The notes: a model not told the origin generated them from the sequence alone. Shown: positions 47,997-58,643, numbered from the stretch's first letter. The stretch: DNA of 64,000 bases from Siphonodentalium dalli (GCA_032622095.1 CP136065.1:148561577-148625576), one strand, 5' to 3'. Numbers and translations: made by a program.

Positions 47997-48876
47997 TTTT
48001 CAAAACTTCTGATTTACCACTTCATTGAATCATCTCTCAGCAGGTTTTGATAATTTTAACTGTTATTTCTCAACAATAAAGGCGCAACGCTCTTTTGGAA
48101 ACAAGTCACTTGTAATCATTGATACTGTATTATTACTTATTGAATCAATTGTCTTTTCATAACATGTTTTGCCTGAATTGGGCTATGTGGCTGAAAATTT
48201 ACAAGAAGTCTCAGTGTAAAGTCTTGATTCTTTGGGTCACTATGGAATGTAATCATTGTTTCTAACAGTTCCTATTTCCAGTTTATAGAAATTTCTAATA
48301 ATTCATTAAATTCACTTTTATTTAATATTACTGATAGATAGGACCAACCCCAGTCCATTTTCAAGGCTATCCAACATTATTAATTTTTCAGCATTTATGA
48401 CTCTACTGTTTTTCAACTTGTAATATTCTTTAATCTGCTAGTTAAGCTACAGCTTTTGGCCCAAGGGCTTTCCTCGTGGTTATAGAATTATCACTTAATG
48501 TATACTTGTTTCCACTAACAAATGACAATTGCCATTCCGTTGGCACACCATTGTCACTTCTGTCATGACATTGGTGCCAGTTCATATGACAGCTCCGCAA
48601 CCATTTACACTGGAATTGAATCCACTGCCATTCTTTGTGTTAAGGCAGAGTATCCACTAATATGAAGTCTCAAAATTTTAGAGGAAGATTCTAGCTTTGT
48701 TGTAGGTAACAAGCAGAATATGTTTACGAAACAAACGTCTGCCACCCTGGTATAATATATACTGCAATTTATTAAAGAGACATCTACCCTCAGAATGTAC
48801 TCTTTGTTGTATATTGTCCAGAGATTGGTCTGAGTCAGCATAGAGATTTTGCATCATTTTCAACTTTCTGTTCCAG
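47997..48876. other. Intron stretch without recognised repeat
   Basis: No named repeat. The minus-strand frames at 48605-48863 are not supported by splice sites or domain content. Confidence 0.4.
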
Positions 48877-48963
48877 GTGGATGCTCAAGTTCGCCAACTA
48901 GCAGAGAACATACAGTCAGTTAAAACAGTTTTAGGAATGAAGATTCAGTCAGAACAAAAATTG
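48877..48963 (+). CDS. Coiled-coil protein gene, last common exon
   Basis: This is 87 nt, 29 codons, phase 0-0, with acceptor TTTCTGTTCCAG and donor GTATGT. It encodes VDAQVRQLAENIQSVKTVLG and then a basic/Gln helix. It is the branching exon: both downstream terminal exons (51128 and 54767) begin in phase 0 with AGG, so either could follow. A partial family G repeat starts about 20 bp after the donor. Confidence 0.82.
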
Positions 48964-48981
48964 GTATGTAATATAGATTTA

Positions 48982-49250
48982 AAGGCACTCAATCCGATCA
49001 GACAGTCCCCATATCATCATGTTACAACAACAACAACAACACCATTTCTTCAGTTATCAGAATCGATTAATTACGACAAAATAATGCTAACCACTGTCAA
49101 CTATGGTATAGAATTTCCCAAAATATGTTTTATTTATCAACATGTTCAATGAAATATGGCCGTACTATCACTTGATTATCAAAAAATTTGGCCGTATTTA
49201 TACCACTTGATTTTAGAGTTATCCATCTTCATCCGCAATTTGGTTGGTTT
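48982..49250. repeat. Family G repeat, partial copy
   Basis: Begins AAAGGCACTCAATCCGATC, has CAACAACAACAACACC and ATAGAATTTCCCAAAATATG, ends in the AGAGTTATCCATCTTCATCC block. The other terminus is lost. Starts 18 bp after the exon donor. Confidence 0.65.
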
Positions 49251-49269
49251 TACAAATATTTGTCAGGCG

Positions 49270-49412
49270 GAAAAAAGTACACATCTGGTACGTGTTACAT
49301 GTATATCACATATATACCATGTATTCCTCTGAATATTTTTATCTATACATGTAGGTTGTCCTACACCAATGTGTGCTTTAAAGACCATTAAAACATATCT
49401 TATCTTATCTTA
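49270..49412 (+). repeat. LINE/SINE-type 3' tail
   Basis: GTGTGCTTTAAAGACCATTA followed by three TATCT-type units, a common terminus of CR1/L2-like retroposons and their SINEs. The 5' limit is uncertain. Confidence 0.5.
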
Positions 49413-49655
49413 ACTTAGCAAAACATGTAAAGAATATCCAGTAGCGAGGACAAGTCATCTACACTGTGACCACAGTCATACTTAATTGGCTTCAATCAAA
49501 ATAAGACTTTACCGCACAGGCAAATCCAATTCTCTCACTGCCTGTATAACTTTTTTTACTAATTCGGTTTATATAAGAAGATTGGATTATTCCTTTCTGC
49601 CACAAGTTCCATATGCCACACATTGGACATTAGATGGAATGACCGTGTATATGTA

Positions 49656-49866
49656 CAGTAACGCCCTAAATAATTGACTCCTTAACCACAGCAGAATTAT
49701 GGTAATTTTCCAGGATTTATTCGGAAATGTGGCTTGTTGCCATTCATCAGAAAGCTCTCAGTGAGAGCTTTCCGATGAATGGCAACAAGCCATATTTCGG
49801 ACTAAATCCTGAAAAAATACCATAATTCTGCTGTGGTTAAGGAGTCGATTATTTAGGGCATTACTG
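49656..49866. repeat. Family A palindromic MITE, copy 13
   Basis: TA-flanked, full arms, minor single-base gaps (ATTATGGTAATTTTCC). Confidence 0.88.
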
Positions 49867-49942
49867 TAGGTGAAATGGTCAACATGTATCAGATGACTTT
49901 TGTTGGCAATGGTAAAACACAACACATTTCATGTTACATGTA

Positions 49943-50184
49943 CAGTAATGCCCTAAGTAATCGACTCCATAACCACAGCAGAATTATGGGTAACTTTTCA
50001 GGATTTAATCGGAAATATGGCTTGTTGCCATTCATCGGAAAGCTCTCCCCATCTGTATTCCAATCTCGGTTATGAATACGAGAGCTTTCCGATGAATGGC
50101 AACAAGCCATATTTCCGACTAAATCCTGAAAAGTTACCCATAATTCTGCTGTGGTCATGGAGTCGATTACTTAGGGCATTACTG
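49943..50184. repeat. Family A palindromic MITE, copy 14 with expanded loop
   Basis: TA-flanked. The arms are like copy 11, but the central loop carries about 35 extra bases (CATCTGTATTCCAATCTCGG...). Only 76 bp separate it from copy 13. Confidence 0.87.
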
Positions 50185-50792
50185 TACATATGGCTGGACT
50201 TAGCTAATGCAGATGTCTACCCAGGTTTGCTTATTTTAATATAGACTTATTGGACTCATTTCATATTGGATTGGGGTGGGTTCATTTATAATATGACTGT
50301 TGCTTCTTGAAAACCTGTCAAAAGGCTTTTCCCCTCTATTCTAGTAGCTTATGTTCTGACTATCACTTATTCATGTCATGTAATCATAATGTAATCTTAT
50401 TTATTTATATATTCATCATGAATGGGACGCCAATTGAAAATCATTATGAAATTATTCTTGAATTACCCCTGAAGTTGAACTACGAAAGTGAAATGCATGT
50501 ATCAACAGTATCTCAAGCTTCCTTTGGAAGATAAGACTAATTTAAATGATACTGAAGCCAAAGACACGAAGAAAGATTTAAATTATATATTTCATATACT
50601 TGAATTCCTGCCAACTGGAAAAGTTATTGGATTTTCATTCTCTTGAGATCTTGGAAATTTTCTGAAAAAGCCATGGAATTTTATCATTTTAATAGATAGG
50701 TGTATGAACACGGTGTCTGTCTTCAATCGCATCATTTGCTTCTATTTACTGAGCATAATCATCTTCATTTAGACTTCTCAATTATGTTTTAA

Positions 50793-51037
50793 CCCTTTCA
50801 TGGCTAGAGTTTCCTGACATTTTGCGAAAATCCTGTGCCAATGCATTCTCTTATATATGCATAGGGAGCCTCGCATATATAAGAGAATACTTTAGCCTAA
50901 CAATATTTACCTTGACCTTGTAAACCAATGCATTCTCTTATATATGTGAGGCTCCCCATGGGAGACTTGCATATATAAAAGAATGCCTGGCACAGGATAT
51001 ATAATGCTGTGCTGGTGCAGCTCCCGTCATGAAAGGG
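50793..51037. repeat. Family C MITE
   Basis: TTAA at 50789-50792. The first hairpin loop is shortened, right end CATGAAAGGG followed by TTTTTAA. Lies about 90 bp before the 51128 exon acceptor. Confidence 0.82.
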
Positions 51038-51127
51038 TTTTTAATTAATTAACATTTTGAAGGGATGGTATATATTCTATTAGAGACATTGTTTGATTTT
51101 CCTCTATATCTAACGCTCACATTACAG

Positions 51128-51817
51128 AGGTTAACAGGCCTGCAGGATGTTCAGGCTCAAGTAAATTCATTAAAAGCAGGAGCTCCTATGACACAAACTC
51201 ACCCATGGAAGGTGACAGAAAAGAATGATTTCGACCTCAGATGGGATGAATTCGTTCCAAAAATGAAAGAAAGCCCAAGAGAGCTACCTGTCAATCCAAA
51301 TACAGATGATGATGACAATGATCCGTGGGCGATGCCAAGCTATAAAAAGCCAACTGATGATCAACCAAAAACCAACGAAAATTATAACGAAAATAAACCT
51401 GAAAATGATGAACCTGAAAATGAAGAACCTGAAAATAATGAATCTGAAAAAGAAAACAAAGAAAATATTGCTGAAAACAAGAAAATTGTCAGTGCTAGAG
51501 AGAAATCAAATATCAGTAGAATCAGCAGAGAAAACTCTGGTGTTAAAAATAGCCCACTTGGAGGACGTAGCACTGAAAAGCTCTCACGAGCAAACTCACT
51601 TGCGAAAAACAGCCCTGTTAGAGAAGGTAGCAAGATACAAAGAGATAAATCATTTTCCAAAAACAGCCCCAGAGGCAGTATTGGTTCTAGTCCACAGACT
51701 GCAAGAAGGAAATCAGTTAACAAGGATGGCGGTGTTGGTTCTAGTCCACAAACAGCAAGAAGGAAATCGGCAAAGGACAAGTCACGGAATAACTCTTTCA
51801 TGGCCGACCAGTTTTGA
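51128..51817 (+). CDS. Coiled-coil protein gene, alternative terminal exon with charged Ser/Arg tail
   Basis: This is 690 nt in phase 0 from acceptor CTCACATTACAG to a TGA. Of about 229 residues, the first about 18 finish the coiled coil (RLTGLQDVQAQVNSLKAG). Next come a Trp-containing segment (HPWKVTEKNDFDLRWDEF), an Asp run with DPWAMPSY, an acidic repeat of ENEEPEN type, and a basic tail. The tail carries repeated KNSP motifs, two exact copies of GSSPQTARRKS, and R-x-x-S sites (RENS, RANS, RDKS, RRKS). Such sites suit basophilic and proline-directed kinases, which is inference. It is presumably disordered, with a possible cytoskeletal or microtubule link. Open frames in other phases over this block are shadows. 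It has its own polyadenylation signal. Confidence 0.85.
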   Translation, partial: RLTGLQDVQAQVNSLKAGAPMTQTHPWKVTEKNDFDLRWDEFVPKMKESPRELPVNPNTDDDDNDPWAMPSYKKPTDDQPKTNENYNENKPENDEPENEEPENNESEKENKENIAENKKIVSAREKSNISRISRENSGVKNSPLGGRSTEKLSRANSLAKNSPVREGSKIQRDKSFSKNSPRGSIGSSPQTARRKSVNKDGGVGSSPQTARRKSAKDKSRNNSFMADQF

Positions 51818-51935
51818 TGGTCGATATCAGCAACCTGTTACCATATATACAGCAACACTGGTTTCATTTCTTCTTTGTTCTATTTATTGTTGCCATAAAT
51901 TTTTTGCCATATTTTTTTTACCTTTCCCTCTTCAT

Positions 51936-51941
51936 AATAAA
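51936..51941 (+). promoter_or_regulatory. Polyadenylation signal AATAAA for the proximal 3' end
   Basis: A canonical AATAAA lies about 120 bp after the TGA of the 51128 exon and is followed by T/GT-rich sequence. It would make a short 3'UTR and end the long-tail isoform. Confidence 0.6.
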
Positions 51942-52273
51942 TGCTTGGGTTATTGCGTTGAGCTTTAATTTTTAAATTTATTTTACCCAATGACTATAAT
52001 ACTGATTCTACACACATTTTACATTTTCATAAAAATGGTATCTCTGCTCAAGTCAATTTCCAGTTATGGCAATAGCTGAAAACAATAACATTGATTTGTA
52101 ATATGCTTTGGTTAGTAATGTCATAAAGAGAACATTGTCCATCAAATTTAGCAATTTTCCACCTCCAAAATACTGAAATTTGAAAGAAGGTATTTTAATA
52201 TGGAATAAGGTCTTTGATTAACTTTAGAACTCCAAAACTGAGACATTTTGTCAGCAGGATATAACTGTGATAA

Positions 52274-52529
52274 CCCTTTCATGACAGGAGCTGCCCTGGT
52301 GCACCATTCAACATCCTGTGCCAGTGCTTTCTCTTACATATGTGAGTCTCCCATAGGGAATCTCACATATATAAAAGAATTCACTGGCTTACAAGGTCAA
52401 GGTAAATATTGTTAGGCCAATGTAGTCTCTTATATATGTGAGGCTCCCTATGGGAGATTTGCATATATAAGAGAATGCATTGGCACAGGGTTTTTTGCAA
52501 AATTTCAGGAAGCTCAAGTCATGGAAGGG
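52274..52529. mobile_element. Family C MITE, reverse orientation
   Basis: Starts CCCTTTCATGACAGGAGCTG, ends CATGGAAGGG with TTAA (52530-52533). Both hairpins intact. Confidence 0.86.
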
Positions 52530-52734
52530 TTAACTTTATAATTCCAAAACTGAGACTTTTTGTCAGCAGGCATTTAGAAATTTAGAAAATTGCTGATATA
52601 ATGAAAAGTTTTTTGAAGATAAAAGTTGAATGAACATTGGTGTGTGCTGTATATATGGTTAAATCAAGGCAAGAAACCATTCATATTCTTGTGATAAAAT
52701 AACATGTTTGTTGAGGTTTGTTGAGTTTTGTTGA

Positions 52735-53152
52735 CAAGCCTGCAAATAGTGTGTCTGTCATTTGCAGAATGAGGTCCACAGAGGGTGAATTTAGTGACTC
52801 TATCCCGCACGACACAGAAACTCATTCTTCTTAGGCCTCAACTGCAATGGGAGACTTAAGGATCAGATTGAAGTTCTCCTGTTGAAGTTGGTGATGTTCA
52901 CCCATTAGTCACCTCAATTATGCATTTATATTCTGCAAATTGGGGATATAGAAACTTCCCAAAAGGGAAAAAGTAACTAAAAACAATGTTAATTTGATAC
53001 TATAGATACTTCCTAGAAGATGAGGCCTAAGCAGAATTATGTCACCAGAGGGTGAATTTGGTGATGCTAGCCTGCTGTGTGGGGTAGCATCACTAAATTC
53101 ACCCTCTGGGGACCTCATTCTGCAAATGACAGATATACTGTTTGCAGGCTTG
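52735..53152. mobile_element. Family B transposon, complete (418 bp)
   Basis: Ends CAAGCCTGCAAATAG / TTTGCAGGCTTG in an exact 8-bp duplication TTTGTTGA (52727-52734, 53153-53160). The left inner palindrome has lost part of its second arm. Confidence 0.88.
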
Positions 53153-53512
53153 TTTGTTGACCTCTTGTTGCATCAACTAATCCAAGATTTCATATCTAAA
53201 CAAGTTATCATCTGCATAGTTTGCAATAATGTTTCAGGTGTTCAAAGTTATTTGGTGTTTGGTGACAACTCTACTACTGCCAGGGTCAGCCTAGTTAGGT
53301 TTCAACCCCATACTCTCACATTCAATGGGGTTGAGTCACCCCCTGTAATAATCATTGACAAGTAACATTATACTCAATTGCACAAACATCTTTCCGAATC
53401 TTCAGTTGACTGAAAAACATTCTAATAATTAGCCAAATATACATATTTAATATATCATAAGATTCTGCAATCAGTGTTTAGTCATTTTATCCAAGCATGT
53501 ATTCCTTGCGTT

Positions 53513-53870
53513 TTTTCCCTATATGGTCCCCATATAATCAGATTCCAACAACAACAACATTTTTAGAAATGCTGCTTCAGTTATCAGAATTGATTAATTG
53601 CCCATAAATAATGCTATCCACAGTCAACTATAGTATAAAATTGCCCGAAATGTGTTATTCATCTTCATCCACAATTTGGTCAGAGACCGTTGGCTCGTTG
53701 ACTGTTTACTGGGCTACTAATAATTCTTGATGATGAAAAATAATAGATTTCAAAAATTTATATCTAATAACTCTCAGCTTTGATAGGTGGGTTCCTCGAC
53801 TCGAATCAAATATTTTTTACCCCCGAATCCAAATAAATAGTAATTGAGGGAGCGCTTAATAAGATTATGC
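53513..53870. repeat. Family G repeat, partial copy (reverse)
   Basis: TATGGTCCCCATATAATCAG and CCAACAACAACAACATTT open it. The blocks CTCGACTCGAATCAAATATT and TTACCCCCGAATCCAAAT follow. The AGGTACTCAATCC ends are absent. Confidence 0.62.
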
Positions 53871-54444
53871 ATCTTTAATATAGCCCAATTACACTGTGGG
53901 ATTATCAATAGTCCCACCTCTAGTTAGCGCTGTGACAATTCTCTGGCAATATTCAAGATCTTCATCGAGTATTCATCTAGTCGGCCCTGGCAGTGCCAGG
54001 CTGACACCAAAATATTTGTTGACTGTTCTGTTTGTTTTTTAGAATTTGATATTACTAATATTGGTATTTGCAGTTGATCATGACTAACATAATATATGTT
54101 GTTTTTTTGTGTGAAGAAAAATAGATTGACAAATGTGATTTATGTTGAGTGTCAACATGTAGCATTAGAATCTCAATCATACGATCATTACCTTGAAGAT
54201 ACTAGTTTCTATTTTTGCTATTTACAATGCTGTATCAGAAGACAATTGAACTTGATTTAATTGGATAGAAATGTGATGTCACTTTCGAGTTGCAGAAATG
54301 ACAATTGATCTCCATGTATGATCAAAATGATCTTTCCATCATGAATGTAATTGCCTTGGCCAAATGTAATGTCCAACAAATATGCTTTCCAATGATGTAT
54401 ATTGTGACATATTCCATACTTTCATAACAGAACCCTTTCTTTTT

Positions 54445-54474
54445 TGAGTTTTGTTGACAAGCCTGCAAATAGTA
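54445..54474 (+). repeat. Family B left-end fragment with copied flank
   Basis: Thirty bases, TTGAGTTTTGTTGACAAGCC and the following CTGCAAATAGT, are identical to 52722-52751, including about 13 bases that lie outside the element there. Confidence 0.8.
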
Positions 54475-54766
54475 TGGCCATTCAACACTGTTGAGTAGTT
54501 TACTATCATTTTCATTTGACAATTTTTCTGTCATTATTGTTTAAATATTGGCAAGAGTATGTTGCTGAATTTATTAAAATTTAAACATGCATTGGTGATA
54601 TGCAGCTTAGTGTAGCATAATTCTCTATGTTTATAGTCGTGGCCATCAATTTCACACACAATATGTGCCACATTCTTGGATGAATTGGCAGAAAGTTCAA
54701 ATATCCCTTTTGGACCAGCACGGACATTAATTGCTTTGTCAATGTTGATTTTTGAACATTTTGCAG

Positions 54767-54954
54767 AGGAATGATGCACTCGATAAGATGGAGGAAGACA
54801 TCGAGAGAATGAAGCTTGCCATAGAAGAAGCCACAGGGAAACCTCTTCCAAAAGTCTTCGTCAAAAATCCGAGCAGAGGTTCTCGAAATGCGAGTCAGAA
54901 TTCCAACAGAGATAATAACAGTGTGAACCAATGGGGTGTCTATAATGCTCACAA
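54767..54954 (+). CDS. Coiled-coil protein gene, alternative penultimate exon
   Basis: This 188-nt exon (phase 0 in, 2 out) lies between acceptor CATTTTGCAG and an ideal GTGAGT donor. It encodes RNDALDKMEEDIERMKLAIE, then a Pro/Lys turn (GKPLPKVFVKNP) and a Ser/Asn/Arg-rich tail with QNSNRDNNSVNQWGVYNAH. Like the exon at 51128 it starts with AGG, opens with a few heptads and then turns to disordered sequence, so it looks like a mutually exclusive 3' end rather than a continuation, because 51128 ends in a stop. Reverse-strand frames over it are shadows. Confidence 0.78.
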
Positions 54955-55394
54955 GTGAGTTATCATACTATTGAATAGATTGCATGATAATCACATCTAT
55001 TGTACACTCATCAATGGATTACCAAAAAAATCACAGTTAAATAATTTTCGTTATTGCACTCACTGGAATATAGAAGTTTTCATTTTCGCACTATTCTGTG
55101 CGCAAGCGAACGGTTCAATAATACTTACCCAATGTGTGATCGGAATATTTCAAAATCCTCGTGAATATTACGAAATAAATTCACTTTTATTATTTATAGT
55201 TATAAAAATAGATTTCACATTGAGATTTTGGATTATGTGGAAAATCAATGAAGGAATATAGGAACTATATTTCTCTGAAGTAGACTGTGGAGTAAACTCA
55301 TTTGTGACTGAGACAAATGATCATTTGCACTTGTGGAAAATTGCTTACGAAAATAAACAATTGGTCTCTGTCGCTCATGAAATAATTTTTATTA

Positions 55395-55520
55395 TGAAGT
55401 CTTATACAAGTGGGAGGAGTAATAAATGAACAACATAGACTGAATTTAGGTCACCTCTTATGACACGATATGACCATAACTGTTGAAAGAGACATTAAAC
55501 CCTAATTAACTAACTAACTT
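55395..55520 (+). repeat. Retroposon 3' tail
   Basis: Ends AAGAGACATTAAACCCTAAT with (TAAC)n, a tail style common for invertebrate LINE/SINE insertions. The 5' end is not defined. Confidence 0.45.
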
Positions 55521-55557
55521 CCTGATATGCTATATTTCTTTGCATGATCCTACAGTC

Positions 55558-56678
55558 TAGGGTCCTGCGAATTGGAGATTTTGATCGAATCGAATATCGA
55601 ATCGAATTCTGGAAATCGAATCGAATATCGAATCGAATCATATCTGTGTGTTGCATTCTCAATTGGGCATGTTTTGTCAACGATTAGACGATTTGTGAAA
55701 CGTTGTATCAACTACATGCACGAAGTTCCATCATAACTTATGTGGCGATGAACCGTCATTTGCAATACTATTAACTTCAAATGATAATTGTCGAGAAAAA
55801 AAGGCAGATTTAAATAAAACGTCCATGCGGCTGTCACGACGATTAATATATAACCACTAAACGGATTATCAGAACTAAAATCACGCGAAATTTGTACAGT
55901 TTGCATGTACATGCAAAATTGCAAATCGACATTCGGAATCATCCGTAGTTATAAACTTGGAAGATGCAACAACAGTCGCAGGGTAGCCTGATTATGTAGT
56001 GCTGGATGCTTCTTGGACAGATGGTTCCATAGTTGGGTCATTGTCCCAGATGCTTGCGATTTATACACCAGGTTGCATTCATCTCACGTGTAAGTCCCTG
56101 CACTACCTGCAGCTTTATCATGTTTAAAATAAACATGAATAACGACGACATTTTGTCAAGTGTCAAAGAACGCTCCGAAATTGAAAGTAAACTTTAAAAA
56201 AAAACATCGCCAAAATGCACATTTCGAACACGTGTTGTTTAAATTCTCAGCTATACTACATAATGCAGAATCTGAGACGGATAGACGGCGGATAACGCTA
56301 GCGGTTGCTCAGTCTCATAGCTATTATTCACGCGCGTTGTCGGTCCATCGGTGATCTCCGAGCTTTTGGCTACCATGTTCAAAGCTAGAATTCAGGCGTA
56401 TTTAGTAATCCTATAGTGGCTAATTGCTGGCTATACTTATATTTAATATATATAATCATGATGTACAATAAGAATTATAAGGTGCATATATACATCATTT
56501 TCTGTAATTAAATGGCACAAAAACAGCTAAGTTCGACGTGTGTACTTGTCCGTAAACAGCCTACTTTTCCATCAGTGTATATTCGAAATTTCGAGTTGGC
56601 AATTTCGAATCGAATTCGAATCGAATTTGACTTTCGAATCGAATCTCGAATCGAATATCGAATATTCGCAGGACCCTA
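55558..56678. mobile_element. hAT-type transposon (1121 bp)
   Basis: Ends TAGGGTCCTGCGAA / TTCGCAGGACCCTA within an exact 8-bp duplication CTACAGTC (55550-55557, 56679-56686). Both subterminal zones are arrays of GAATCGAAT. Frames on the plus strand at 56512-56790 are array products. Confidence 0.92.
55985..56090 (-). pseudogene. Possible BED-finger remnant of the hAT element
   Basis: On the minus strand one frame reads DECNLVYKSQASGTMTQLWN followed by HLSKKHPALH. The T-x2-L-x2-H-x4-H pattern is typical of the second half of a BED finger. The first Cys pair is not in the same open frame, and a stop lies just upstream, so it is decayed. Confidence 0.45.
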
Positions 56679-57035
56679 CTACAGTCTGGATTACGCTAAC
56701 AGCAGTCCACATTTCCTTCTACTAAAACCAGCTTGTCAGATTAAATATCATGTCTTCTATGGAATAAACCAGTTACTGTCACAATTATGATATTCTATGA
56801 TCATTATTGGTGATTTTATATAACTAGATCACTAATCGCTTAAACTCTGCTGGAAGACCAATAATAGGGAACTTGAACTAACATCAGCATCCATACCAAC
56901 CTGTATCACAAAATCTGTATAAATTGATGATAGAATCAAGTAGAATAACTCTATTATCTTGCAATCTACGGATGTATGTACCTTTTCCATGTTGCTATGA
57001 TTTTACTAACTAATAACATATTCATCATCTCTTAG

Positions 57036-57081
57036 CAATGACAGGGATAGGGATAGTCGTGCTAGTCGCGATCGTAACTAA
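57036..57081 (+). CDS. Coiled-coil protein gene, distal last coding exon
   Basis: After acceptor CATCTCTTAG, the first base completes Asn with the AA of the previous exon. A short Asp/Arg/Ser repeat (NDRDRDSRASRDRN) follows, then TAA at 57079-57081. A perfect GTAAGT lies three bases after the stop (57085), so this exon may be spliced to an untranslated exon. With a stop so near the junction, decay of the message would not be expected. The RD-repeat tail is unlike the rest of the protein. Confidence 0.68.
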
Positions 57082-57523
57082 TCAGTAAGTATATAGCCCA
57101 CACTCTTCTGATTTTATCCATATAACCACAGGTTGTGAAGCTGATAGGGCCAGGTCACTACGAAATGGGCAGCTGGTTCTATTGGACATGGACCAGTCTA
57201 TTAGATGAATGTCGCCAATAACTCTCTTGATTTGTATATCATGGGCGTACTTTTGAACTAGATTTTCATCACAAAGCAGATGCAAATGCTAAGTGAATGA
57301 AGAGTTCCATCGAAACTGTCTCTCAAGGTCAGTTTGAATAGACTGGATCCTGGTCCAAGCTGTGAAAGTACCATAACTTTAGTAACTTCACCCTATCAGC
57401 GGTTGTTAAAAAAACTATTATTATAACATACTCCTGTATGTTTGATTCAAGCTGACTAAGTCATTTGAATCACAATAATTTGATGTAAACACTGGACATG
57501 CCAGAAATAATTTTTTCTTAAAA

Positions 57524-57529
57524 AATAAA
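57524..57529 (+). promoter_or_regulatory. Possible distal polyadenylation signal
   Basis: AATAAA in A-rich sequence about 440 bp after the distal stop, just before a family B element. Weak evidence: such hexamers are common in AT-rich DNA. Confidence 0.25.
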
Positions 57530-57560
57530 AACAAATATTTGCTCAAGTTAATGGCTTAGT

Positions 57561-57711
57561 CTAGCCTTGAAATAGGGTGTCTGTCATTTGCAGAATGAGG
57601 TCCCCAGCGGGTGAATTTAGTAATGCTACCCCGCATAGCGGGCTAGCATCACCAAATTCACCCTCTGGGAACCTCATTCTGCAAATGACAGACACCCTAT
57701 TTCAAGGCTTG
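57561..57711. mobile_element. Family B short derivative (151 bp)
   Basis: A single palindrome with ends CTAGCCTTGAAATAG / CTATTTCAAGGCTTG in an exact 8-bp duplication GGCTTAGT (57553-57560, 57712-57719). It keeps only one GAATGAGGTCC hairpin and has diverged outer ends. Confidence 0.88.
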
Positions 57712-57844
57712 GGCTTAGTATGCAGTTCCAATTTTATCCATATCTACATTACAAATGGGACTTTAGTCTTGGGGACCCCAAGTATATCCCTTTGATAACT
57801 GAATGATGGGTAGTCACTTGATTTCCATTGATTCTTTTGTAGGG

Positions 57845-58036
57845 ATCTTCAGCTTATGTAAGTTCTGATGCTGTTTATTGAACTTACTAGCTGAACAGCC
57901 CTACTGCTGAATTAAATGGGTTTATTTGTGCACATGTCACCTTCTTACAACTGTACAATTGTACAAATGAAGAATAGACCATTATATTATATATTTTAAA
58001 GATGAATGGGAAAAAATTCATTCAATAATCAAAGGG
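57845..58036. repeat. Family D MITE, partial
   Basis: Reverse-oriented blocks ending AATCAAAGGG and TTAA (58037-58040). Left end worn. Confidence 0.55.
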
Positions 58037-58194
58037 TTAATCAGCCATTCTATGTAAAAAAAAAAAATTATTTCAAATTTTAACTTAGTGGTTGATGGAT
58101 ATTATCAATTAATTACAGAGTGTGTGGTCAACCTGGTTATTTAGAGGTATTGTTTGTCATTTACCTTGAAAGAATATAGTAATATTGATGTGCC

Positions 58195-58635
58195 CAAGAC
58201 TGCAAATAGTGTGTCTGTCATTTGCAGAATGAGGTCCCCAGAGGGTGAATTTAGTGATGTTATCCCGTACATTAGGCTAGCATCTCTAAATTAACCCTAA
58301 TGGGACCTCATTCTGCTTAGGTATCATCTTCTGGGAAGTGTCTACAGTATCAAATTAATATTGTTTTTAGTTACTTTTTCCATTCTTGGATGTTTCTGTA
58401 TCCCATAATTTGCAGAAGATAAAATGCATAATCGAGGTGATTAATGGGTGAACATCACCAACTTTAACTGGGGAACTTCAATCTGATCGTAGGTCTCCCA
58501 TAGAAGTTGAGGCCTAAGCAGAATGAAGTTCCCAGATGGTGAATTTGGTGATGCTAGCACGGCTTTCGGGATAGCGTCACTAAATTCACCCTCTGGGGAC
58601 CTCATTCTGCAAATGACACACTTTTTGCAGGCTTG
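58195..58635. mobile_element. Family B transposon, complete (441 bp)
   Basis: Ends CAAGACTGCAAATAG / TTTTTGCAGGCTTG in the exact 8-bp duplication GATGTGCC (58187-58194, 58636-58643). Two inner palindromes and full centre. Confidence 0.88.
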
Positions 58636-58643
58636 GATGTGCC

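Noticed and set aside
51306-51968. Long overlapping frames of 220 and 139 residues over the 51128 exon
   Set aside because: Lys/Met-rich and Ser/Leu-rich shadows of the acidic and Ser-rich codons in the true frame. They are not phase-compatible with exon 48877.
54534-54952. Two minus-strand frames of 105 and 123 residues
   Set aside because: Antisense to the 54767 exon and its intron. The plus-strand reading is phase-consistent and bounded by good splice sites.
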